Assembly (NCBI GenBank): GCA_016715645.1
Contig: JADJZR010000017.1
Span: forward strand, 1 to 37,179
Length of the DNA stretch: 37,179 nt
DNA from: Elusimicrobiota bacterium
GTDB taxonomy: Bacteria; Elusimicrobiota; Elusimicrobia; FEN-1173
Direction of reading: 5' to 3'
Both the position numbers and the translations under genes were made by a program. The notes beneath the pieces were generated by a model. It ran no database searches. It was not told where the DNA came from and saw only the letters and a program-made list of their open reading frames with translations. This document shows, in pieces, positions 12,369-18,725 of this stretch; positions within the stretch are counted from its first letter, which is position 1; the number at the start of each line of letters is the position of its first letter.

Positions 12369-13258
12369 TATTTTGCCTCCATTGGCGCAATTTTTTTCTT
12401 AAGGAAATCGATACATTTTTGAATTTGTTCTTTTGTCATCTGATCCCATTTTTCAACGTCGGCTTTTGTGAACCATGCCATTACAGTGGTATCATCAATT
12501 CTAACAACCGACAAGAGACGTTCAACCTCAATGACCTGCTCCGGTGTCGCCATATCGACAACGACCGCCTCCCGAGTAATAATATCCTTGCCGTAAAATT
12601 TCAAGAAGTTCTCATACGACCATTCAAATGTTTCTGGAAACTTATTTTTACCGACCTCAGCCCGCTCCTTGATCGTTTGTGCCACGCGCTTCCCATTGAT
12701 ATTTTTTAATTCAAAAACCAAGTCGAAAAGATACTCGAACCCCTTTACAGCATCCGGTCCAACACCGAGTTTTTGCATTCCAGGGCCGTATATATCTTTC
12801 TGGTGGGACGTAACAATTACGTTCATGTCCAGTTGGACCAACATTCTATCGATGGCCTTCATGTCGGCCTTGACCCGACCCCAATATCGGGGACCGAAGT
12901 CCTGGATCTCAGCCGCTTCCCTCGTTTTTGCGTTGCGCTCAAAAACGCGAGTCCATTTCTCCTGGCAAGCGTTGTAAACTTGAGTTATCGGGTCTACACA
13001 TAATGTGCGGTAATTGTGTTTTGTTGTCAGTAGCGTCTTAAGTTCCTCCATAATGTCGTCAACACTGTTCGTTTGCAGTACGGCAGAATTTGACTTATTA
13101 ATCGTATCCGAGTAAAAGTCAGTCCCGCGTTCTCCGTCTATAATGTAAGCGTCTTTGAACTGAATTGCGGCGGTTGTTTTACCAACACCAGACGGTCCAT
13201 AAACCAACAACTTCAACCTTTTTTCTTTTGCTTCTGGTTTAATCCCTTTGAGTGCCAT
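12368..13258 (-). CDS. RecA-like AAA ATPase, Sak4-type recombination protein (296 aa)
   Basis: P-loop ATPase: Walker A GPSGVGKTT at 21-29, Walker B-like TLCVDPIT at about 85-92, and a downstream NVIVTSHQKD segment typical of RecA-fold sensors. The layout (short N-terminus, Walker A near residue 25, IIDGERGTDFY strand after it) is that of the phage-encoded ATPases of the Sak4 single-strand annealing/recombinase group, which work with an SSB-like protein, here the next gene. ATG 13258 overlaps the HNH gene by 20 bases. Confidence 0.8.
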   Translation of the reverse strand: MALKGIKPEAKEKRLKLLVYGPSGVGKTTAAIQFKDAYIIDGERGTDFYSDTINKSNSAVLQTNSVDDIMEELKTLLTTKHNYRTLCVDPITQVYNACQEKWTRVFERNAKTREAAEIQDFGPRYWGRVKADMKAIDRMLVQLDMNVIVTSHQKDIYGPGMQKLGVGPDAVKGFEYLFDLVFELKNINGKRVAQTIKERAEVGKNKFPETFEWSYENFLKFYGKDIITREAVVVDMATPEQVIEVERLLSVVRIDDTTVMAWFTKADVEKWDQMTKEQIQKCIDFLKKKIAPMEAK

Positions 13259-13700
13259 TTTTTACTCCAATGCGTATTAGCTCGCCAGCAGTTTTAAAAT
13301 TTGGTAGACGATTTTGACAGTCGTGTATCCTGGCGTGTTCGGCTCGCGTCGTAAGAAGCAAATTTTCCATTCTATCGTCTGTCACATCGTTATTTATATG
13401 GTGGACAATATCGTCTTTGGAAAGTTTCCGTTTTACGGAAGACTCAACAACAGCCCTGTAATATGCGTACATCGTTCTGTCCTTACAATGAATTATACAA
13501 CGCCCTTTCTTGTCAAATGTTAGGCCCATGTTGTATCGTGGGTGACGCGAACCTGCGTTATGTCCCTTTTTGAAGCTCCCTTTATTTCCGCCGTTGTGTC
13601 CGTGGATATACCGCATGGGTTGTCCAGCCACATAACCATATTTAGTTAAAGTCTGTTTTGCCAATTTTGTCCGTATTCCACATCCGCAAAGACAAAACAT
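13239..13700 (-). CDS. HNH endonuclease (153 aa)
   Basis: HNH motif IVHHINNDVTDDRMENLLLTTRAEHARIH at about 98-126: H100/H101, N113 and H122 in the expected spacing. The N-terminus MFCLCGCGIRTKLA..., then YIHGHNGGNKGSFKKGHN, is the Cys/His/Gly pattern common in free-standing phage HNH homing-type nucleases. ATG 13700 with AAAGGAG upstream is preferred to 13736. It is inserted between small zinc genes and the ATPase, with a short overlap. Alternatives are a packaging-associated HNH, less likely because it lies far from the terminase. Confidence 0.82.
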   Translation of the reverse strand: MFCLCGCGIRTKLAKQTLTKYGYVAGQPMRYIHGHNGGNKGSFKKGHNAGSRHPRYNMGLTFDKKGRCIIHCKDRTMYAYYRAVVESSVKRKLSKDDIVHHINNDVTDDRMENLLLTTRAEHARIHDCQNRLPNFKTAGELIRIGVKNGTQRD

Positions 13701-13749
13701 TTTTTCTCCTTTTGCGCTTAAGCCCCGCGCGGGCATAAATCGTTATTCA

Positions 13750-13938
13750 CTATAGCGTTGAAAAAATCAATGTTACACATACAATAAATATAATGAACAC
13801 AATCCATAACGTGCGGCCGCTCTTAATTTCGCGCTCACATACCCTACAAATTGCACCCTCTATTTTAACAGCCCGTTGCTGGCATTTAGAACAATATGGC
13901 CCAATGTCAATCGTGCGCGCTCCTATGTGGGCAATCAT
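13750..13938 (-). CDS. Zinc-ribbon protein with C-terminal TM helix (62 aa)
   Basis: CSKCQQRAVKIEGAICRVC (about 16-34) gives two CxxC pairs, followed by a basic stretch and one hydrophobic helix (LWIVFIIFIVCVTLIFSTL) that reaches the C-terminus. A tail-anchored small zinc ribbon. Its ATG follows the previous stop directly (TAAATG). Function unknown. Confidence 0.68.
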   Translation of the reverse strand: MIAHIGARTIDIGPYCSKCQQRAVKIEGAICRVCEREIKSGRTLWIVFIIFIVCVTLIFSTL

Positions 13939-14295
13939 TTATGCCCCAGGCCAGTAAGCTCTTGGCCCTTCACGCAAATTTTCAAACTTTGGCCGCGTAG
14001 CCCATTTGGCCGACGCATCTATCGGATCATCACCTGGCATCGATACTCCACACTTACACGACACGAACCACCCATCAACCGAATCTTCAAAACATGGTCG
14101 ATTCCCGCAAAATGGACATCTAGCTAGATTCTGTTCAATTATTGATATGTGTTGATCCGTCAACACTTCAGATGGTGGCGTTGTTTTCCATGCGTCATAT
14201 CCTTCGATGGGTTCCATGATGTTATCCTTTTTTGCGTTTGAAACGGCAAAGTACAGCCTATTGTTGAAATCAATTACATTTTGAATGTATTCCAT
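13939..14295 (-). CDS. Lar-like restriction-alleviation-type zinc protein (118 aa)
   Basis: The core CPFCGNRPCFEDSVDGWFVSCKCGVSMPGDDPIDASAKWATR (about 60-100) has the CPFCGx...C-x-CG-x(n)-A-x-x-W-x-x-R pattern of Lar family restriction-alleviation proteins, which protect phage DNA from host type I restriction. The N-terminal 50 residues are extra and unassigned. ATG 14295 follows AAGGGGGATT. It is the first gene after the promoter and terminator-containing leader at 14310-14467. The Lar assignment rests on the zinc motif, which is shared by other small phage proteins. Confidence 0.62.
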   Translation of the reverse strand: MEYIQNVIDFNNRLYFAVSNAKKDNIMEPIEGYDAWKTTPPSEVLTDQHISIIEQNLARCPFCGNRPCFEDSVDGWFVSCKCGVSMPGDDPIDASAKWATRPKFENLREGPRAYWPGA

Positions 14296-14309
14296 GATAA
14301 TCCCCCTTT

Positions 14310-14364
14310 AAAAAAATAGCCCCCAGACAGAACCCGCTTCCGCGGGCCTCGGACTGTCTGGGGG
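14310..14364 (-). terminator. Intrinsic terminator in the early-operon leader
   Basis: Minus-strand 11-bp stem CCCCCAGACAG / CTGTCTGGGGG (14364-14354 with 14330-14320), with an inner CCCGC/GCGGG hairpin, followed by CTATTTTTTT. It lies between promoter 14467 and the first early gene. It also terminates any transcript coming from the lysis genes. Confidence 0.85.
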
Positions 14365-14373
14365 AATAACGAA

Positions 14374-14400
14374 CCCGCCGCCCATATTATAGGCGCCGGG
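14374..14400 (-). promoter_or_regulatory. Second leader hairpin
   Basis: Nine-base arms CCCGCCGCC and GGCGCCGGG with one central mismatch around an AT-rich loop (CATATTATA), between the promoter-proximal hairpin and the terminator. Confidence 0.5.
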
Positions 14401-14409
14401 GTATAGTTT

Positions 14410-14432
14410 ATGAACTGTCCGAGGTAGTTCAT
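14410..14432 (-). promoter_or_regulatory. Promoter-proximal hairpin or operator
   Basis: Perfect 7-bp inverted repeat ATGAACT / AGTTCAT with a 9-base loop, covering about +1 to +22 of the predicted transcript. Eight loop bases (14417-14424) are exactly complementary to 14347-14354 at the base of the terminator, so it could act as RNA; as DNA it could be an operator. Confidence 0.6.
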
Positions 14433-14438
14433 GGTTCA

Positions 14439-14467
14439 ATCCTACATCAACAATATTTTTTTGTCAA
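14439..14467 (-). promoter_or_regulatory. Main early leftward promoter
   Basis: Minus strand TTGACA (14467-14462), 17-bp spacer, TAGGAT (14444-14439). Perfect -35 and spacing, good -10. It drives the replication/recombination operon through the leader at 14310-14432. Confidence 0.78.
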
Positions 14468-14573
14468 GGTTTTTTTTCTGGCCCTGTGGGATACTGTCAT
14501 GAGTCAGCATCCGCCGGAAAGGGGTCCGGCATGGACACAGGCCGCCGCACACACAAACCTGAATGATTATACA
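14468..14573. other. Intergenic stretch with hairpins after the lysis genes
   Basis: Contains GCCGGA-CCCCTT-TCCGGC (minus strand, 14512-14529) nested in a longer pairing of GGCCTGTG with CACAGGGCC. No T-tract follows on the minus strand, so it is not a standard terminator. It separates the late block from the early promoter. Confidence 0.45.
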
Positions 14574-15050
14574 TCAAAACCTAAAAATTGCAAGTGCAAC
14601 GAATTTATCGTCGGAATATCCGCCCAATAGGTCCAACCTATTTTTAAATCCGTAGCCACCATAAACACTTAATTGCCGGGAATCCCGGTAAGCAAACGGA
14701 TTAATAGCAATCCCGGCAAGCCACCTGTCAGAACGCGGGGCTGGCGGGAAAACGGGGGCTTGAGCATTTAAAGATTCATTAACAACTGAAATCGGCCCGC
14801 GCTCTTCCACCGTCTCCCGCTCTACCCGGCCCGGAGTCTCCACCACGCGGGTGACGATCCGCACGGGGCCTTCAACTCTAACAACCCTCGTTTTATGAAA
14901 TACCGCCGGATGTTTGTAAACAAGCTGGTTTTGTTTGAGGGCCACATGTTGAAGGTAACAATAAACGCAGAGCAAAAAGACCGCCATACACAAGGCAACG
15001 CGCAGTATGGGACGCCAACGGATGCTATTTATGAGAAGAAGAGGTAGCAT
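14574..15050 (-). CDS. Membrane-anchored lysis accessory protein, spanin-like position (158 aa)
   Basis: One N-terminal TM helix (about 14-34, ILRVALCMAVFLLCVYCYL) with the rest predicted outside the cytoplasm: a Val/Arg/Glu-rich stretch (VVRVEGPVRIVTRVVETPGRVERETVEERG) and a Gly/Tyr-rich strand-forming end (YGGYGFKNRLDLLGGYSDDKFVALAIF). Topology and place directly after the holin candidate and the peptidase suit a role in lysis. It lacks the long coiled coil of classical Rz. Last gene of the late block; starts in the 3' end of the holin gene. Confidence 0.55.
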   Translation of the reverse strand: MLPLLLINSIRWRPILRVALCMAVFLLCVYCYLQHVALKQNQLVYKHPAVFHKTRVVRVEGPVRIVTRVVETPGRVERETVEERGPISVVNESLNAQAPVFPPAPRSDRWLAGIAINPFAYRDSRQLSVYGGYGFKNRLDLLGGYSDDKFVALAIFRF

Positions 15051-15243
15051 CCCGGCCCTTTATAAACTTGTCTGCTACGGTACCACCCCCGACCAAGGCG
15101 GTTGACAAAAATAGGCATGTAATCCAATCCGAAGCGGATATTTTATCCGTTGCCAAAAAAACGCACGACAGAAGAAGAATCCAAAGCCCGAGTCCCACCT
15201 TTCGCCCGTCCTGTAGAAGGAATAGGGCCAACAGCCTACGCAT
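15025..15243 (-). CDS. Holin candidate (72 aa, two TM helices)
   Basis: Two hydrophobic helices (about 13-30, VGLGLWILLLSCVFLA; about 37-56, WITCLFLSTALVGGGTVA) joined by a short polar turn, with a basic C-terminus. Size, topology and position between the peptidase and accessory gene fit a class II holin. ATG 15243 (MRRLLALF) or 15270 could be the start; both overlap the peptidase 3' end. No sequence family is recognised, so the call rests on context. Confidence 0.6.
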   Translation of the reverse strand: MRRLLALFLLQDGRKVGLGLWILLLSCVFLATDKISASDWITCLFLSTALVGGGTVADKFIKGRDATSSSHK

Positions 15244-15586
15244 GGGACTCGCCGAACCAAACAATGTCATGGGCCTTGTCGGGATCGCAATCCGCGTGCA
15301 GGTGGCGAGTATAGAGGCCCATCCTCGTAAACCCGGCCCGCCCTAACGCCCAAATCATCTTCTCCCGTTCGTTCTGCCCGGTCGGCGCGCGGAGATCAAC
15401 GGCAAGCCCTTTCAAATGGGATGATTCTTTCGTTCCCCCCGCGTTCGCGTTCTGCTCTTCATCCCTCCGCCCAGACGTGATAACAATAGGGAACCCGCAA
15501 AGATCCCGCGCCATGTCCAAGCGAACCATGAGCCCATAATCAAGGCCCTTTGATTCTTCGTCGCTAAACCATTTCCACTTGCTCAT
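15236..15586 (-). CDS. Endolysin, M15-type D-Ala-D-Ala peptidase (116 aa)
   Basis: Expected to cut the peptide cross-links of the cell wall at lysis. Zinc site of the M15/VanY-like fold: H57 and D64 in SSHLKGLAVDL and H97 in TRHLHADCD, with SGRRDEEQN ahead of it as usual in M15A phage endolysins. No separate cell-wall-binding domain, as usual in Gram-negative phages. ATG 15586 (MSKWKWF) matches the family start and overlaps the upstream stop (ATGA); the longer frame to 15628 does not look like the family. Confidence 0.88.
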   Translation of the reverse strand: MSKWKWFSDEESKGLDYGLMVRLDMARDLCGFPIVITSGRRDEEQNANAGGTKESSHLKGLAVDLRAPTGQNEREKMIWALGRAGFTRMGLYTRHLHADCDPDKAHDIVWFGESHA

Positions 15587-15702
15587 TTGTCCGGCCCCCA
15601 TACGTCGCGTTCCAGGTGGCAAACGCACGTTGGCTTAGGTCCATCCTCTGTTGGCATAAACGCCGCGCCGCAATACTCACATGAAATGGCGTGTTCGCCC
15701 AT
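15583..15702 (-). CDS. Small zinc-knuckle protein (39 aa)
   Basis: ATG 15702 overlaps the stop of the 147-aa gene (TGATG). Product MGEHAISCEYCGAAFMPTED... TCVCHLERDVWGP has CxxC and CxCH ligands for one zinc. Coupled to the endolysin by ATGA. Unassigned. Confidence 0.5.
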   Translation of the reverse strand: MGEHAISCEYCGAAFMPTEDGPKPTCVCHLERDVWGPDK

Positions 15703-16145
15703 CACCGAAAACCTGTAAAAAGGTCCTTCCCGAAATGGTAGAGCCCAACTAAAGCGGCCAAGACCATCAACAAAATTATCCACCCGATGCGGTTCCCGAC
15801 GGACAAGAAAGTATCCAAGTCGGAAACCTTTTTTACGGTCGGCTTCATCTCAGATACAGTCCGCGTCAGTTCCTTTATTGCATTTAATACCGCATCCTTA
15901 GAAAACATTTCGTCTTTGATGTGTTCTCCGATCATCCGTTCAAGATTTTCAAGTCTACTCACAGTTTCAGGGGAAGGTCGTTTGTGCTTTAGCACCGCCT
16001 GCAATGCGCGATAGAACATGGAGTAATTTTGATATTTTTCTATGTCGCTTTTAGAAATCCCCTCTAACGCCAATATTTCGTCAACGTTTGGCTCTGATTC
16101 CGTATCATATACCCGTCTATTACGTATGTCATTTTTGTCGATCAC
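15702..16145 (-). CDS. Tail-anchored coiled-coil membrane protein (147 aa)
   Basis: Mostly helical and charged through residue 115 (RLENLERMIGEHIKDEM..., AIKELTRTVSEMKPTVKKV), then one C-terminal TM helix (IGWIILLMVLAALVGLYHF). Its place just before the lysis genes suggests a part in lysis or membrane association of a late complex. No family recognised. Confidence 0.65.
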   Translation of the reverse strand: MIDKNDIRNRRVYDTESEPNVDEILALEGISKSDIEKYQNYSMFYRALQAVLKHKRPSPETVSRLENLERMIGEHIKDEMFSKDAVLNAIKELTRTVSEMKPTVKKVSDLDTFLSVGNRIGWIILLMVLAALVGLYHFGKDLFTGFR

Positions 16146-16187
16146 GTTGTGTCCGATTTATGTCGTATTTGAGTTTTTGTAAAATAA

Positions 16188-16400
16188 TCAGTTACCAACT
16201 TCCCACCCTGCGAAGTGGTGAATAAAAGGTTCGGCCAACATGGGGCCATTAATGCTGTCGTAAAGTGTTTCCCCTGCCGTCGTAAAGTCGTCCTCGCAGA
16301 TTACGTCTATTACATCCTTTAATGAAATTTGCAGTTTGTAATATATCGCACCATCCGGGACCATCTCGTTATCAGCGGGCACGTAAATCATGCGCTTCAT
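16188..16400 (-). CDS. Hypothetical 70-aa late protein
   Basis: ATG 16400 overlaps the previous stop (ATGA) with AAGGGTGGG upstream. Acidic small protein (MKRMIYVPADNEMVPDGAIYYKL...), no recognised motif. Confidence 0.65.
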   Translation of the reverse strand: MKRMIYVPADNEMVPDGAIYYKLQISLKDVIDVICEDDFTTAGETLYDSINGPMLAEPFIHHFAGWEVGN

Positions 16401-16657
16401 TTTTTCCCACCCTTGATCTTGTCTTCGTTAACCGAAATCGGTTTCCCTTCTTTTTTTAAGTCGGCGGATAATTTAGTGGTTTCACCAGCCTTTTTGAATA
16501 TAACCGTCGCGTCTTCTTTTAGTTCGACCAACTTTTCTTTAATAATTTGCGGAACAGCAGTTTCGTCAGCATAAAAATCAAACTTTTTATTTCCGCGATA
16601 TATCGTTGAATTTGGCAACAGTGCCCAATTATTTAGAGTAACCAAATAATTTCTCAC
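16397..16657 (-). CDS. Hypothetical 86-aa late protein
   Basis: GTG 16657 overlaps the stop of the fibre gene (GTGA) and has GGAGGTGAC upstream. Lys/Glu-rich product (FDFYADETAVPQIIKEKLVELKED...) with a basic tail (KIKGGKK). Structural or chaperone-like from context only. Confidence 0.65.
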   Translation of the reverse strand: MRNYLVTLNNWALLPNSTIYRGNKKFDFYADETAVPQIIKEKLVELKEDATVIFKKAGETTKLSADLKKEGKPISVNEDKIKGGKK

Positions 16658-18029
16658 TTCGTCACCTCCTGTAATTGTGCATCAGTCATTTGGTAGTTGT
16701 AGATGGCGACGGGGCCGATGTATCCGTTGGTATTAGAACCTATATTTATAGTAGCTCCATCACCAAAACTTCCATCAAATGCAACGGTTAGTGGAGCAAG
16801 TCCGTCTCCAGTAGAAGATAGTCCAGCTGGCCCCCAACTAACAACCCGTTTTCTTTTTGCAGTGGTTACGTCACTTAACCCGACTTGCTGTGCGATAGTG
16901 GTACTGTCAGATGCTCTCCATGTAACAAGAGATGCTCCCGCAATCCCGCTGTATCCCGTTCCAACAATCACAAGGTATCTAGTTAATGAGTTTATGGGTG
17001 TTTGGATTTCTCCATAAAGAGTCCCCACAGCAAAATCAATGTTACTCGCCGTCTGATACGTCAGCAAATCCGCATTCCTTGTAACTGCTGCGGTCGTCGT
17101 GACAATCGGACTCGTAGCTACTGCACCCGCTTCATTCTGCACGCAATCCACATCAATCTCATCGCCGAGCGTGCCGCCCTTGAAGCCAACAGACGGATTA
17201 GCCAGCGTTGATGTGATCTGCACTCTTGACCAAGTGCTGCTGTTGATCTGCGCAGTAATATCAGTCCAGGTGCCGCCGTCCTGCGTGAATGAGATAGTTC
17301 CTGTCCCTGTTCTGCGCTTGACATAAGCCGAGGCACAACGGGCTGCGGAGGCTAGTGAGATCGGTTGCAGAATGATGGCGTCTGCTGCGGTGGCGGTCAG
17401 GGTTGTGGCGGTGTTGGCGATGCCGTCTAGGCCGGTGGCTGTCTTAGCTGCGGTGATATTCGTCTTGGTTGACCACGCTGCGTTGCCCAGGTCTCTGGAG
17501 TGCAACAGATTATTCGTCGCCGCCGCTTCTCTCCTGAACCCAATCAATTTGTCTCTTCCCAACGCTAATCCATTTTGGTCTGTTCCGAAGTACTTGGCAC
17601 CGTCGATACCTGCGCCGAAGTAGGGAGAAGCTTCTACGCCGACTGAGACATACTCGGGGACGTAGGAGGCGTCGTAGTTGGTGACATCAACGGACCATGC
17701 GCGGAGAAGCTCGAAGGACTTGATGCCGTCGCCGACGAATGCTTGATACCTAGTGTGCGTCAAGCTATTGGCAAATATGACTGCAAAGTAGTCACCAGCT
17801 CCTGTTGCATCAGCCAAAGCATTGAGACGTATATCATATGTTCCAGGAACTACCTCGGACACTGATGAAGATACCCCACCTGTTGCCGCGTAACTTCCAT
17901 CAACTAACGATACGTTTATGAAGTCATTACCAAAAGATACAGACCCTGTTAGAATCTGGATGAATTCCGCCCCGCCTGGAACATACCTAACACGAAAACC
18001 ATACGAATAGCTTTGTCCAGCAGTAGATT
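16654..18029 (-). CDS. Tail fibre/spike protein, C-terminal part
   Basis: Open from 18029 without a start codon of its own: the sequence upstream of the GTG at 17862 (QSTAGQSYSYGFRVRYVPGG...) continues the fold. Two carbohydrate-binding-like jelly-roll repeats of a kind frequent in phage fibres are visible; each begins with an SNAAW or GNAAWSTKTNI pattern (NLLHSRDLGNAAWSTKT about mid-protein) and contains an AGQSYSY or ARCASAYVKRR strand. The C-terminus (ATINIGSNTNGYIGPVAIYN) closes a Laminin-G-like beta sheet. A likely host-recognition virion protein. It belongs with the N-terminal fragment at 18039-18389. Confidence 0.72.
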
Positions 18030-18038
18030 GTTAGCGGG

Positions 18039-18389
18039 CTAGTTGGCTGCTGAACTCTTGAACGCTCGTTGCATTTCGCAAACAATCGTATTGGCAGATG
18101 GTTGTAACGGATCCTTCTTCCAAGCCGCATTACTAAAGTCCTCACTCTTCGTCCTGACGGTATTCCTTACCAACCTCGCCCCGCCGAAGAACGCGCAGCC
18201 TGAGGCCAGCTCCTCCAGATAACCAAGCTCGTTGAAGCCCCACGCCTTCGTAGCACGTGACCACGTAGGATCTCCTGCCCCAACAGACGGGACAAGGCTC
18301 GTTGTTAAGTTTGAACGAAATATGGCTGTCTGCAACAGATCTGCACCTAAATCAGCCGATCTCTGCCTCTCCCGTTGTCTTAGCCTCAT
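18039..18389 (-). pseudogene. Tail fibre/spike protein, N-terminal part (frame broken)
   Basis: Starts MRLRQRERQRSADLGADLLQ and carries WSRATKAWGFNELGYLEELASGCAFFGGARLVRNTV, the usual start of phage fibres that lead into a jelly-roll with the EDFSNAAWKK motif. The natural continuation (RNATSVQEFSSQLAR) is in a second frame from about 18080, and that frame has a TAA at 18030-18032 before QSTAGQSYSY. So one frameshift and one in-frame stop, or two or more indels, separate this part from the rest. Confidence 0.6.
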
Positions 18390-18393
18390 TAGA

Positions 18394-18702
18394 CTAGCTC
18401 ACTTTGTGAAAGCTCAATGTTCCAGCTCCGCCTGCTATCGCACCAATTTTGTCACCCACTAGGACCATTATGTTTGGATATGTCGTATTGGCTCGAATTA
18501 AATAACCATTACCTGTAGTCACGTTATTTGCCGTAGGTGCTATTTTAATGTAAGCATCAACATCTGACCAAAGATCATAATATCCCGCTTCTGTAAATGC
18601 ACTTGTCTGAGCCGCTACTGCACTGATAGATAACGCGGCTTGAGAATTTCCTTGCAAAACCATTCCCATATCACCATGTGTTGGCATCCTGTATCCGTTC
18701 AT
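18394..18702 (-). CDS. Small virion-like protein (102 aa)
   Basis: ATG 18702 with CAAGGAGAAAAAT upstream. Strand-rich, Gly/Ala/Thr-rich product (MPTHGDMGMVLQGN... SISAVAAQTSAFTEAGYYDLWSDVDAYIKIAP... GAGTLSFHKV) of the kind seen as small decoration or fibre-associated proteins in phages. No assigned role; lies between the ejection-like protein and the fibre. Confidence 0.7.
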   Translation of the reverse strand: MNGYRMPTHGDMGMVLQGNSQAALSISAVAAQTSAFTEAGYYDLWSDVDAYIKIAPTANNVTTGNGYLIRANTTYPNIMVLVGDKIGAIAGGAGTLSFHKVS

Positions 18703-18725
18703 ATTTTTCTCCTTGTAGCATCTTT

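Noticed and set aside
14483..14560. Terminator for the lysis operon
   Set aside because: Good stem but no T-tract on the minus strand; the real terminator is at 14310-14364.
15103..15135. Plus-strand TTGACA in the lysis region as a promoter
   Set aside because: No -10 box at suitable spacing and no rightward gene follows.
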